DNA of 57,271 nucleotides from Burkholderia sp. Its GTDB lineage: Bacteria; Pseudomonadota; Gammaproteobacteria; Burkholderiales; Burkholderiaceae. The translations under genes and the position numbers were made by a program. The stretch covers positions 1 to 57,271 of the forward strand of contig JASLEG010000012.1 of the NCBI GenBank assembly GCA_030151225.1, written 5' to 3'. Below, piece by piece: positions 25,890-34,756 of this stretch; the stretch's first letter is position 1, and every line of letters begins with the position of its first letter. A model generated the notes under the pieces. That model was not told where the DNA came from. It saw nothing but the letters and a program-made list of their open reading frames with translations, and did not search any database.

Positions 25890-26906
25890 TTACTTCGCGG
25901 CTTCCTCGTGGTAGCGCACCACGCGCTCGACTTCGTTCTTCGAGCCGAGGATCACCGGCACGCGCTGATGCAGGCCCGCGGGCTGCACGTCGAGGATGCG
26001 CTCGCTGCCCGTGGACGCCGCGCCGCCGGCCTGCTCGACGATGAAGGACATCGGGTTCGCCTCGTACATCAGGCGCAGCTTGCCCGGACGATCGGGCGTG
26101 CGCGCGTCGGCCGGATACATGAAGATGCCGCCGCGATTCAGGATGCGGTGCACGTCGGCCACCATCGAGGCGATCCAGCGCATGTTGAAGTTCTCGCCAC
26201 GCGGGCCGTCGGTGCCGGCGTTCAGCTCGTCGACGTAGCGCTTGACCGGCTCGTACCAGTGGCGCGCGTTCGAGGCGTTGATCGCGTACTCGCGCGTGTC
26301 GGCGGGAATCTGCATGTTGCTCTGCGTGAGCACCCAGGAGCCGAGCTCGCGGTCGAGCGTGAAGCAGTTCACGCCGTGGCCGGTGGTCAGCACCAGCACC
26401 GTCTGCGGGCCGTACACGGCGTAGCCGGCGGCCACCTGCTCGGTGCCCGGCTGAAGGAACGACTGTTCGGTGGCCTGCTGGCCGTCCGGGCAGCGCAGCA
26501 CCGAGAAGATCGTGCCGATCGACACGTTCACGTCGATGTTCGACGAGCCGTCCAGCGGATCGAACACCAGCAGGTATTCGCCGCGCGGGTAGTTCTCGGG
26601 GATCGGGAAGAAGGTTTCCATTTCCTCCGACGCCATGGCGGCGAGGTTGCCGCCCCATTCGTTGGCGTCGAGCAGGATTTCGTTGGACAGGATGTCGAGC
26701 TTCTTCTGCACCTCGCCCTGCACGTTCTCGCTGCCGGCCGTGCCGAGCGCATCGCCGAGCGCGCCCTTCGCCACGTTGTAGCTGATCGCCTTGCAGGCAC
26801 GCGCCACGACTTCGATCAGGAGGCGCAGGTCGGCCGGGAGGTTGTGATTCTCACGCTGCTGCTCGATCAGATACTTCGAGAGCGTGGTACGTCGGGAAAT
26901 GGACAT
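25890..26906 (-). CDS. fbp: Fructose-1,6-bisphosphatase class 1
   Basis: A gluconeogenic phosphatase converting fructose-1,6-bisphosphate to fructose-6-phosphate. At 338 residues it matches class 1 bacterial enzymes. The metal-binding DPLDGSSNID is at 116-125 with the upstream acidic pair in ASEEME (about 92-97), and GGIFMYPADA with KLRLMYEANPMSFIVEQAGG forms the substrate-binding end. ATG 26906 begins the family N-terminus MSISRRTTLSKYL. A 1739-residue frame that includes it simply runs on upstream without a stop because of GC content. pepN is 203 nt upstream on the same strand, separated by a terminator. Confidence 0.97.
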   Translation of the reverse strand: MSISRRTTLSKYLIEQQRENHNLPADLRLLIEVVARACKAISYNVAKGALGDALGTAGSENVQGEVQKKLDILSNEILLDANEWGGNLAAMASEEMETFFPIPENYPRGEYLLVFDPLDGSSNIDVNVSIGTIFSVLRCPDGQQATEQSFLQPGTEQVAAGYAVYGPQTVLVLTTGHGVNCFTLDRELGSWVLTQSNMQIPADTREYAINASNARHWYEPVKRYVDELNAGTDGPRGENFNMRWIASMVADVHRILNRGGIFMYPADARTPDRPGKLRLMYEANPMSFIVEQAGGAASTGSERILDVQPAGLHQRVPVILGSKNEVERVVRYHEEAAK

Positions 26907-27033
26907 TGCTGAACTCCGAGAGGCGGGAAAATCCTTGTTTGCCGGCAATTTTACCTGCCTCCACCGGCGAGGCTCCGGTCTTTTGTGGCAAGGCAGCATC
27001 GCCGGGGCGCGCGACGGCAGGAAAAGCGGCATG

Positions 27034-27069
27034 AAAAAACGGCCGGCGCCGCGTGAGCGGGCCGGCCGT
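27034..27069 (-). terminator. Rho-independent terminator of pepN
   Basis: ACGGCCGGC and GCCGGCCGT pair around a 13-nt GC-rich loop; on the minus strand the hairpin runs into TTTTTTC. It lies about 40 nt past the pepN stop. Confidence 0.85.
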
Positions 27070-27109
27070 CGTGCCTCGGCGCCGACGGCGCCGGGAGCAC
27101 GTAGCGAGC

Positions 27110-29812
27110 CTAGGCGAGCGCCTTCTCGACGATCTCGCGCACGTCGCGCGACTTCACGCCCGCGGCCACGCGCTCGAGCGCCTCGCGCATGCGCTCGCGC
27201 AGCGACGGCGTGAAGCGGCGCCAGTTCTCGAGCGAGCGGGCCAGACGCGCGGCCACCTGAGGGTTGATCGCGTCGAGCGCGAGCACCTGGTCGGCCCAGA
27301 ACGCGTAGCCCGAGCCGTCGACCGCGTGGAACTGCGCCGGGTTCGCCGCGCAGAAGCCGAAGATCAGCGAGCGCGCGCGGTTCGGGTTCTTCAGGTTGAA
27401 GGCCGGATGGCCGAGCAGCGCACGCACCGTGCCGAGCGTCGGGTGCTCGGCCGTGCCGCGGCGCGTGGCCTGCATCGAAAACCACTTGTCGATCACCAGC
27501 GCCTCCTTCTCGAAGCGCTGGTAGAAGTCGGCCAGCGCCTGCTGAGCCGGCGCCTCGGCCGTGGCGGAGCCGGCCGAGGCCGACAGCAGCGCGCCGAGCG
27601 CGGCGGCGCGGTCGGTCATGTTGTCGGCCGCGTCGTACTGGGCGGTGGCCAGGCGCACCGCGTCGGCCGGATCGGCGAGCTCGGCCAGATAGGCGAGCGC
27701 GAGGTTCTTCAGCGCGCGGTGGCCGGCATCCTCCGGCGTGGGCGCGTAGCTGCCCGGCGTGCGGTGGCGCGCCTGGATCGCGAGCCAGTCGTCGCGCAGC
27801 GCCTCGGCCAGACGGCCGCGCACGAACTGGCGCGCGCGGTGCACGGCGGCCGGATCGGCTTCGCGCATCTGGTCGCCGAGGTAGGCCTCGGACGGCAGCG
27901 TCAGCGCGAGCTCGCGGAACGCCGGCGACAGCGTATCGTCCACCAGCACGCGGCGGAACGCATCGACGAAGGCGCCGTCGAGCGACAGCTCGCCGCCGCC
28001 GGTCGCGCGCTCGGCCAGCGTCAGCAGCGCGCGCGTGGCGAGGCGCTGGCCCGCTTCCCAGCGGTTGAACGGATCGCTGTCGTGCGCGAGCAGGAACGCG
28101 AGTTCGTCCTCGCGATAGTCGTATTCGACGACCACCGGCGCCGAGAAATTGCGCAGCAGTGACGGCAGCGCGCCGGCCGGCACGTCCACGAAGGTGTAGG
28201 ACGCCTCGCCCTCGGTCAGCTCGATCACGCGCGTGGTGTCGCCGGCCTGCGCCTCGCCGTCGAGGCGCAGCGGCAGGTCCTTTCCGTCCGGGCCGATCAG
28301 GCCGATCGCGAACGGAATCAGCAGCGGCCCCTGCTGGGTCTCGCGCGCGGCGGCCGAGCCTTCGCCGTAACCCTGGCGCAGCGTGACGGTGTAGCGCTTC
28401 GTGGCGGCGTCGTAGGCGGTCTTCACCGACACGCGCGGCGTGCCGGCCTGGCTGTACCAGCGCTCGAACTGCGCGAGATCGCGGCCGTTCGCGTCGGCCA
28501 TCGCGTGGCGGAAGTCGTCGCAGGTCACGGCCTGGCCGTCGTGGCGCTCGAAATAGAGGTCCATGCCGCGGCGGAAGCCGTCGCGGCCGAACAGCGTCTG
28601 GTACATCCGCACGACTTCCGAGCCCTTCTCGTAGACGGTCATCGTGTAGAAGTTGTTGATCTCGACGTAGCTCTCGGGGCGCACCGGGTGCGCCATCGGG
28701 CCCGCGTCCTCGGCGAACTGCAACTGGCGCAGCACGCGCACGTCCTCGATGCGTTTCACGGCGCGCGCGCCGGCGTCGTCCGCGTCGCCGGCCGACATGT
28801 CGGCCGAGAATTCCTGATCGCGGAACACGGTCAGGCCTTCCTTCAGGCTCAGCTGGAACCAGTCGCGGCAGGTCACGCGGTTGCCGGTCCAGTTGTGGAA
28901 GTATTCGTGGCCGACCACCGCCTCGATGTTGGCGAAATCGACGTCGGTGGCCGTTTCGGGGTTCGCCAGCACATACTTCGTGTTGAAGATGTTGAGCCCC
29001 TTGTTCTCCATCGCGCCCATGTTGAAGTCGCCCACCGCGACGATCATGAAGCGGTCCAGGTCGAGCTCGAGGCCGAAGCGCTTCTCGTCCCAGCGGATCG
29101 AGTGGATCAGCGAATCCATCGCGTGGCGCGTCTTGTCGAGATCGTGCGGCTCCACCCACACCTGCAGCAGCTTCTTCGCGCCCGAGCCCGAGGTGAGGGT
29201 TTCCTCGATCGAGACGAGCTTGCCGGCCACCAGCGCGAACAGGTAGCTCGGCTTGCGAAACGGATCTTCCCACTTGGCGAAGTGGCGGCCGTCGGGCAGC
29301 TCGCCCGAATCGACCAGATTGCCGTTCGACAGCAGCACCGGGTAGGCGGCCTTCTCGGCGCGCAGCTCGACCGTGTAGGTCGACATCACGTCCGGGCGGT
29401 CCAGGAAGTAGGTGATGCGGCGGAAGCCCTCGGCCTCGCATTGCGTGAAGAAGTTGCCGCTCGACACGTACAGGCCCGACAGCGTGGTGTTCTCGGCCGG
29501 CGCGCAGGCGCTGTCGATCGTCAGCTCGAACGCGTCGGGCACGTTCTCGACGGTCAGGCCGTGCTCGTGCGCGCGCACGGCCTCGACGGGCCGGCCGTCG
29601 ATCGTCGCGGCGATGAAGTCGAGCGATTCGCCGAGCAGCTCGAGATGGGGGCTCGGGGCGGCGTCGGGGTTGCGGCGCACGCGCATCGTGTTGCGCACCA
29701 CCGTGCGCGCGGGCACGAGATCGAATTCGAGGGCGACGCTGTCGATGAGGAACGCGGGCGGCGTGTAGTCGGCGCGGCGGATCACGGCGGAATGGGCTGC
29801 GGTATCGGACAT
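27110..29812 (-). CDS. pepN: Aminopeptidase N (M1 family)
   Basis: A 900-residue cytosolic zinc aminopeptidase that removes N-terminal residues from peptides. The exopeptidase motif GAMEN is at 266-270 and the zinc site HEYFH at 302-306 with the third ligand glutamate at 325 in LKEGLTVF. Beyond the catalytic domain are the beta-sandwich and the large alpha-helical C-terminal domain of the proteobacterial PepN type (family length about 870-900). ATG 29812 gives MSDTAAHSAVIRRADYTPP, the family N-terminus; the frame extends to 29986 but that part is arginine-rich. Single transcription unit ended by the hairpin at 27034. Confidence 0.96.
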   Translation of the reverse strand: MSDTAAHSAVIRRADYTPPAFLIDSVALEFDLVPARTVVRNTMRVRRNPDAAPSPHLELLGESLDFIAATIDGRPVEAVRAHEHGLTVENVPDAFELTIDSACAPAENTTLSGLYVSSGNFFTQCEAEGFRRITYFLDRPDVMSTYTVELRAEKAAYPVLLSNGNLVDSGELPDGRHFAKWEDPFRKPSYLFALVAGKLVSIEETLTSGSGAKKLLQVWVEPHDLDKTRHAMDSLIHSIRWDEKRFGLELDLDRFMIVAVGDFNMGAMENKGLNIFNTKYVLANPETATDVDFANIEAVVGHEYFHNWTGNRVTCRDWFQLSLKEGLTVFRDQEFSADMSAGDADDAGARAVKRIEDVRVLRQLQFAEDAGPMAHPVRPESYVEINNFYTMTVYEKGSEVVRMYQTLFGRDGFRRGMDLYFERHDGQAVTCDDFRHAMADANGRDLAQFERWYSQAGTPRVSVKTAYDAATKRYTVTLRQGYGEGSAAARETQQGPLLIPFAIGLIGPDGKDLPLRLDGEAQAGDTTRVIELTEGEASYTFVDVPAGALPSLLRNFSAPVVVEYDYREDELAFLLAHDSDPFNRWEAGQRLATRALLTLAERATGGGELSLDGAFVDAFRRVLVDDTLSPAFRELALTLPSEAYLGDQMREADPAAVHRARQFVRGRLAEALRDDWLAIQARHRTPGSYAPTPEDAGHRALKNLALAYLAELADPADAVRLATAQYDAADNMTDRAAALGALLSASAGSATAEAPAQQALADFYQRFEKEALVIDKWFSMQATRRGTAEHPTLGTVRALLGHPAFNLKNPNRARSLIFGFCAANPAQFHAVDGSGYAFWADQVLALDAINPQVAARLARSLENWRRFTPSLRERMREALERVAAGVKSRDVREIVEKALA

Positions 29813-30017
29813 GTCGTGCGTGGGATGAAGGGTTCGTGAGCCCGCTCGTGGCGGGGGACGTGCAGCCATTGTACAAAGCCGTGGCGCTTCGCGCGGTTCG
29901 AACTTTCGGCGGGCCGGAGGGTCTGTCAGGGAGCCGCCGGGCGCGGCGCGGCGTATGATCGCGATGCCGTCCAGCGGGGCTGGCATCGAAACCCGGAATC
30001 CGAATCAGAGAATCACC

Positions 30018-30737
30018 ATGAAAGCGAATCGAACGTTGCGCGCCGTGCTGTGGCTCGCGGGGGCCTGCGTCGTGCTGCTGTCGGGCTGCACGAGCTACGT
30101 CAGCACGCAGGTCACGGCCTTTTCGGACTGGCGCGGCAGCGACGCCACGCGCACCTACGCGTTCGCGAACGCGTCGGACCAGCCCGAAGGCCTCGAGCAG
30201 GCCACCTACGAGAACATCGTGGCCGGCGAGCTCGCGGCGCTGGCGTTCCGCCGCGTGCCGGCCGCCGAGGCCCGCTATCTCGTGGCGCTGACCTACGGCA
30301 TCAAGGGCGATCTCGTGTCGGTGCCGCAACCCGTCTACTACGATCCTTGGTTCGGCCCCGGCCCCTACTGGCGCGGTGGCGCCTTCGGCGGCCCGTTCGG
30401 CCCGTGGGGACCGTTTCCGGCCGGCTACGTGAACCAGACCTACCGTGTGTACGATCGCACGCTGAACCTGCGCTTCACCGAGCGCGCCACGGGTCGCGAG
30501 GTGTACAACGTCAGCGCGCGCAATTCGGGCGGCGGCGGCTCGCTGGTGGCGGTCATGCCGTATCTGGCCCGCTCGGCGCTGGCCGATTTTCCGCTCGGCA
30601 ACGGCGCGACGCGCACCGTGCGCCTGCCGTACGTGCCGAACGGCGGCAATGTCGTCAATGGCGCGCCGGGGGCCGGCATGCCGCCGGCGTCGAACGAACG
30701 CGCGGTGGCGCCGGCGGCGGCCAGCGCCGTGAAGTAA
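30018..30737 (+). CDS. DUF4136-type lipoprotein
   Basis: A 239-residue exported lipoprotein. Residues 1-24 form a signal peptide ending in the lipobox LSGC (Cys24). The mature protein has TDWRGSDATRTYAF-like text (SDWRGSDATRTYAFAN), EQATYENIVAGELAALAFRRV and ARYLVALTYGIKGD, which fit the DUF4136 family of small envelope lipoproteins, and a Gly/Pro/Trp-rich loop (FGPGPYWRGGAFGGPFG). It ends in a low-complexity Ala/Pro tail. Role unknown; a place in the outer membrane is inferred because residue +2 after Cys is Thr, not Asp. Monocistronic and divergent from pepN. Confidence 0.85.
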   Translation: MKANRTLRAVLWLAGACVVLLSGCTSYVSTQVTAFSDWRGSDATRTYAFANASDQPEGLEQATYENIVAGELAALAFRRVPAAEARYLVALTYGIKGDLVSVPQPVYYDPWFGPGPYWRGGAFGGPFGPWGPFPAGYVNQTYRVYDRTLNLRFTERATGREVYNVSARNSGGGGSLVAVMPYLARSALADFPLGNGATRTVRLPYVPNGGNVVNGAPGAGMPPASNERAVAPAAASAVK

Positions 30738-30783
30738 GCGGAGCAGGGCGCGGGCGAGCAATCCGCCTGTCTGCTCCACAAGG

Positions 30784-30819
30784 GAAACGGGCCCGACGCA
30801 TCGTGCGTCGGGCCCGTTT
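30784..30819. terminator. Bidirectional terminator between DUF4136 gene and guaD
   Basis: AAACGGGCCCGACGCA pairs with TGCGTCGGGCCCGTTT around loop TCG, a 16-bp perfect stem with A/T flanks on both sides, fitting the two convergent genes. Confidence 0.85.
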
Positions 30820-30855
30820 CGTTTACCGCGGCGAGGCCTGGCCGGATCGGCCCGC

Positions 30856-32181
30856 TCAGGCCGCCGCAGCTTCGGCGCCCGCGAGCGCGTCGCGCCGATG
30901 CACGCAGCGCCCGGCGGCCCAGGTGCTGTGCACGGCGCGGTCGTCGCCGAGCATCGCCAGCGCGAACAGCAGTTCCTCGAGCGATTCGGCGCGCGCGGTG
31001 CGCCGCGCGAGCAGCGGCGTGGCGGACGGGTCGAGCACCACGAAGTCGGCCTCGGTGCGCGGCGCGAGCGTGCCCACCTCGTGATCGAGCGCGAGCGCGT
31101 GCGCCGCACCGGCCGTCGCGAGCCAGAACATGCGCACCGCGCTGAGGTGATGGCCGGACAGGCGCGCGACCTTGTGCGCCTCGTTCATGGTCTGCAGCAT
31201 CGAGAACGAGGTGCCGCCGCCCACGTCGGTGGCGAGCGACAGATGCGTGCGCTGCGCCGTGGCGCGATCGAAATCGAACAGCCCGCTGCCAAGGAAGAAG
31301 TTCGAGGTCGGGCAGTGCGCGATCACGGTGCCGGTCTCGGCGATGCGGTGTCGGTCGGTGTCGTCGAGATGGATGCAGTGGCCGTATACGGCGCGCGGGC
31401 GCAGCAGCCCGAAGCGGTCGTAGATGTCGAGATAGCTGCGGTGGCCCGGGAACAGCTCGGCCGCCCACTTCACCTCGTCGACGTTCTCGGCCACGTGGCT
31501 CTGCACGAACACGTCGGCGTGGCGTCCCGCGAGCGCGGCGCAGGCCTCGAGTTGCGCCTGCGTCGAGGTGGGCGCGAAGCGCGGCGTGAGCGCATACATC
31601 TGCCGACCGCGGCCGTGCCAGCGCGCGATCAGCTCTGCGCTGTCGTCGTAGCCCGATTGCGCCGTGTCGCGCAGGAATTCGGGGCAGTTGCGGTCCATCA
31701 GCACCTTGCCCGCGATCATGCGCAGGTTGCGTGCCTCGCTCACCGCGAAGAACGCGTCGGCCGACTGCTTGTGCACCGTGCAGTAGACGAGCGCGGTGGT
31801 GGTGCCCGCGGCGAGCAGCTGGTCGACGAAGAAGTTCGCCACCTCGGCCGCGTGGGTCGGATCCTCGAAGCGTCGCTCGGTGGGGAACGTGTAGGTGTCG
31901 AGCCACGGCAGCAGGCCCGGCGCCGGCGAGGCGATCATGTCGGTCTGCGGATAGTGGATGTGCGTGTCGATGAAGCCGGGCACGATCAGCTTGTCGCGCA
32001 GCACGGTGAGCGCCGCGTCGGGCGCGAGCCGGCCGGCCAGCGCCGCGTGGGCGCCGGCCGCGACCACGCGGCCGTCCTCGACGATCAGCAGGCCGTCGTC
32101 CTCGAACGCGACGGCGTCGTCCGAGCGGGACGGATCGCCGCGGAACGTCAGCAGCCGGGCGCGGAAGGCGGTTTGAGTCAT
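30856..32181 (-). CDS. guaD: Guanine deaminase
   Basis: Hydrolyses guanine to xanthine and ammonia. The 441-residue product is an amidohydrolase with the metal site FIDTHIHYPQTD (H74, H76), the SHVAENVDEV and YGHCIHLDDTD stretches with further metal-binding histidines, and the aspartate-containing ATDVGGGTSFSM. These match bacterial guanine deaminase rather than chlorohydrolases such as TrzA. It is the last gene of xdhC-add-permease-guaD (minus strand), 43 nt after the permease. Its product xanthine would feed xanthine dehydrogenase, whose maturation factor XdhC is encoded first in the operon. Confidence 0.94.
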   Translation of the reverse strand: MTQTAFRARLLTFRGDPSRSDDAVAFEDDGLLIVEDGRVVAAGAHAALAGRLAPDAALTVLRDKLIVPGFIDTHIHYPQTDMIASPAPGLLPWLDTYTFPTERRFEDPTHAAEVANFFVDQLLAAGTTTALVYCTVHKQSADAFFAVSEARNLRMIAGKVLMDRNCPEFLRDTAQSGYDDSAELIARWHGRGRQMYALTPRFAPTSTQAQLEACAALAGRHADVFVQSHVAENVDEVKWAAELFPGHRSYLDIYDRFGLLRPRAVYGHCIHLDDTDRHRIAETGTVIAHCPTSNFFLGSGLFDFDRATAQRTHLSLATDVGGGTSFSMLQTMNEAHKVARLSGHHLSAVRMFWLATAGAAHALALDHEVGTLAPRTEADFVVLDPSATPLLARRTARAESLEELLFALAMLGDDRAVHSTWAAGRCVHRRDALAGAEAAAA

Positions 32182-32224
32182 GAGGGAAACTCCAGCAACG
32201 GATGAAGGGGGCGCTCGGGCAGCC

Positions 32225-33601
32225 TCACAGCTGCGCGAGCAGCACGCCGGACAGCGCGGCGACGATCCACATCGCCGGCTTGATCTCGTGGCGGCGCCCG
32301 GTGAACAGCTTCAGCACCACGAAGGCGAGGAAGCCGTAGGCGATGCCGTCGGTGATCGAATAGGTGAGCGGGATCAGCACCATCGCGATGAAGGCCGGGA
32401 TCGCCTCGTCGAAGCGGTGCCATTCGATCTTCGTGATCGACTCCATCATGAACACGCCCACCAGGATCAGCGCAGGCGCGGTGGCGATCGCGGGCACCAG
32501 CGACAGCAGCGGCGAGAGCACCAGGAAGGGCAGGAAGCAGAGCCCCGCCACCACCGCCACCAGGCCGGTGCGGCCGCCCGCCGAGATGCCGGCCGCCGAT
32601 TCGATGTAGGCGTTCGCCGGGCTCGTGCCGAACGGCGCGGACACCACGGCGGAGAACGCGTCCACCATCATCGACTGGCGAATGTTGCGCGGGTTGCCGT
32701 CGCGGTCCACCAGATTGCCGGCTTCCGAGATCGCCATGAAGGTGGACAGCGCGTCGAAGAACGCGGTGAACAGCATCACGAAGATGAACGGCCAGTAAGC
32801 CACCTTCAGCGCGCCGAGCAGGTCGAGCCGGCCGATGCCGGAGAAGTCGGGCGCGGCCACCAGGCCATTCCAGTTGACCAGCGTCCTGGTGGCGATCGCG
32901 GCCGGCCAGTAGGCGCTGCCATCGCCCCACACGCGGCCGATCGGGATCGCGAGCAGGGTGGTCACCACGATGCCGATCATCAGCGCGCCGGTCACGCGGC
33001 GCACCACCAGCACGGTGGTGACGGCCAGCCCGACCAGGAAGGTCACCACCACCGGGTTCAGCGAGGCGGCGTGCACCACGGTGACCGGATCGCTCACCAC
33101 GAACTTCGCGTTCACCAGCCCGATCAGGCAGATGAACAGGCCGATGCCGCAGGACACCGCGTGGCGCAGGTTCGGCGGGATCGCGTCCACCACCAGCTTG
33201 CGCGCGTTGAAGGCGGCCAGCACGGCGAAGATCACGCCGGCCCAGAACACGCAGCCGAGCGCGGTCTGCCACGGCATGCGCCCGCCGTGCACCATCACGA
33301 AGGTGAACAGCGCGTTCATGCCCATGCCCGGCGCGACCAGCACCGGGTTGCGCGCGTACAGGCCCATCGCGCAGCTGCCGAGGAAGCTCACGATCACGGT
33401 GGCCGTCAGCGCGGAGCCGAACGGCACGCCGGCCTGCGCGAGGATGCCCGGGTTCACCACGATGATGTACATCGCGGTGAGGAAGGTGGTGATGCCGGCC
33501 ACGATCTCGGTGCGCAGTCGCGAGCCGGATTCGCGAATGCCGAAGAAGCGGTCGAGCGCGGAGCTCGAGGCCGGGGCCTTGCTGCCGTTGTAGGTGTCCA
33601 T
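32225..33601 (-). CDS. NCS2-family purine base permease (AzgA-like)
   Basis: A 458-residue inner-membrane transporter with about 12-14 hydrophobic segments. It shows the AzgA/PbuG branch features: RFFGIRESGSRLRTEIVAGITTFLTAMYIIVVNP at the N-terminus, VAPGMGMNALFTFV (the PGMG stretch), and FVMLFTAFFDALSTFM followed by GISAGGRTGL in the second half. This branch moves hypoxanthine, guanine or adenine with protons. Within the operon it probably supplies the bases that the adjacent deaminases act on. Substrate preference among purines cannot be told from sequence. It starts 113 nt after the deaminase gene upstream. Confidence 0.92.
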   Translation of the reverse strand: MDTYNGSKAPASSSALDRFFGIRESGSRLRTEIVAGITTFLTAMYIIVVNPGILAQAGVPFGSALTATVIVSFLGSCAMGLYARNPVLVAPGMGMNALFTFVMVHGGRMPWQTALGCVFWAGVIFAVLAAFNARKLVVDAIPPNLRHAVSCGIGLFICLIGLVNAKFVVSDPVTVVHAASLNPVVVTFLVGLAVTTVLVVRRVTGALMIGIVVTTLLAIPIGRVWGDGSAYWPAAIATRTLVNWNGLVAAPDFSGIGRLDLLGALKVAYWPFIFVMLFTAFFDALSTFMAISEAGNLVDRDGNPRNIRQSMMVDAFSAVVSAPFGTSPANAYIESAAGISAGGRTGLVAVVAGLCFLPFLVLSPLLSLVPAIATAPALILVGVFMMESITKIEWHRFDEAIPAFIAMVLIPLTYSITDGIAYGFLAFVVLKLFTGRRHEIKPAMWIVAALSGVLLAQL

Positions 33602-33714
33602 CGGAAAAGCTCTCCTCAGTCTCTGTCATGGGGACGACGGTGCCCGCGCGCGTCGCCGTCGTGGCGATCGCGCGCGGGTGCAGACGCACCGGTATCCCCG
33701 GCAGGACCTGGAGG

Positions 33715-34737
33715 TCATGCGGAATGCCAGTGCGAATCGAGTTTCGCGATCAGCGCGGCGCGCTCGGCCCGGGTGACGAAGGACGCCTCGAAGCCGTTGC
33801 GGATCACGGTGTAGACGTCTTCGTCGCCGAGTTCGAGCGCGGCGACGGTCGCGAAGTAGTTGTCGTTGACGTAGCCGCCGAAGTAGGCCGGATCGTCGGA
33901 ATTGATGGTGACGGCCACGCCGCTGTCGAGCAGCACCTTCAGCGTGTGCTCGGTCATCTCGTCGAACACCTTCAGCTTCAGGTTCGACAGGGGGCACACC
34001 GTCAGCGCGATGCGCGAATCGGCCAGGCGCGCCACCAGCGCGGCGTCCTCGATGCTGCGCACGCCGTGATCGACGCGGTCCACCTTGAGCAGGTCGAGCG
34101 CCTCCACCACGTATTCGGGCGGGCCTTCCTCGCCGGCGTGCGCGACGAGCTTCAGGCCCAGCGCGCGGGCCTTCGCGAACACCCGCGCGAACTTCGACGG
34201 CGGGTGCCCCTGCTCGGACGAGTCGAGGCCCACGCCGATCATGCGCGGGTACTGGTCGAACAGCGGTCGCGCCGCGTCGAAGGTGGCGAGCGCGTCGTCC
34301 TCGGACAGGTGGCGCAGGAAACAGAGGATCAGCTTGCTGGTGAGGCCGCGTGCCTCGGCATCGGCCAGCGCGCGGTCGATGCCGGCCACCACGGTCGCGA
34401 TCGGCACGCCGCGCTCGGTGTGCGTCTGCGGATCGAAGAAGATCTCGGTGTGCACCACGTTGTCGGCCAGCGCGCGCTCCACGTAGGCGGCGGTCATGTC
34501 GTGGAAGTCCTGCTCGGTCAGCAGCACGCTCGCGCCAGCGTAGTAGATGTCGAGGAAGGACTGAAGGTCGGTGAACGCATAGGCTTCGCGCAGCGCCTCG
34601 ACGCTCGGGTAGGCGAGCTGCACGCCGTTGCGCTCGGCGAGCCGGAAGATCAGTTCCGGCTCCAGCGAGCCCTCGATGTGGATGTGCAGCTCGGCCTTCG
34701 GCGCGCGCGCGATCTTGTCCTGGAAGTTCGGGGTCAT
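33715..34737 (-). CDS. add: Adenine/adenosine deaminase (probably adenine aminohydrolase)
   Basis: A 340-residue zinc hydrolase of the adenosine deaminase family. Metal ligands are in AELHIHIEGS (H18, H20), VAHAGEEGPPEYV supplies the His and catalytic Glu, and VTINSDDPAYF the Asp pair. Two stretches, EIFFDPQTHTERG and GVGLDSSEQGHPPSKF, are those of the proteobacterial adenine-deaminating subgroup rather than classical adenosine deaminases. The operon otherwise handles free bases, which agrees. I therefore infer adenine to hypoxanthine; the gene symbol follows the family name. ATG 34737 gives the family N-terminus; it begins 19 nt after the xdhC stop. Confidence 0.9.
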   Translation of the reverse strand: MTPNFQDKIARAPKAELHIHIEGSLEPELIFRLAERNGVQLAYPSVEALREAYAFTDLQSFLDIYYAGASVLLTEQDFHDMTAAYVERALADNVVHTEIFFDPQTHTERGVPIATVVAGIDRALADAEARGLTSKLILCFLRHLSEDDALATFDAARPLFDQYPRMIGVGLDSSEQGHPPSKFARVFAKARALGLKLVAHAGEEGPPEYVVEALDLLKVDRVDHGVRSIEDAALVARLADSRIALTVCPLSNLKLKVFDEMTEHTLKVLLDSGVAVTINSDDPAYFGGYVNDNYFATVAALELGDEDVYTVIRNGFEASFVTRAERAALIAKLDSHWHSA

Positions 34738-34756
34738 GGTGGGGCCTTCTGGTCGG

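Noticed and set aside
25890..31109. A 1739-codon open frame on the minus strand
   Set aside because: Only its last 338 codons are a real gene (fbp). The remainder runs through pepN and others in the wrong frame and is arginine/alanine-rich, a result of high GC with few stops.
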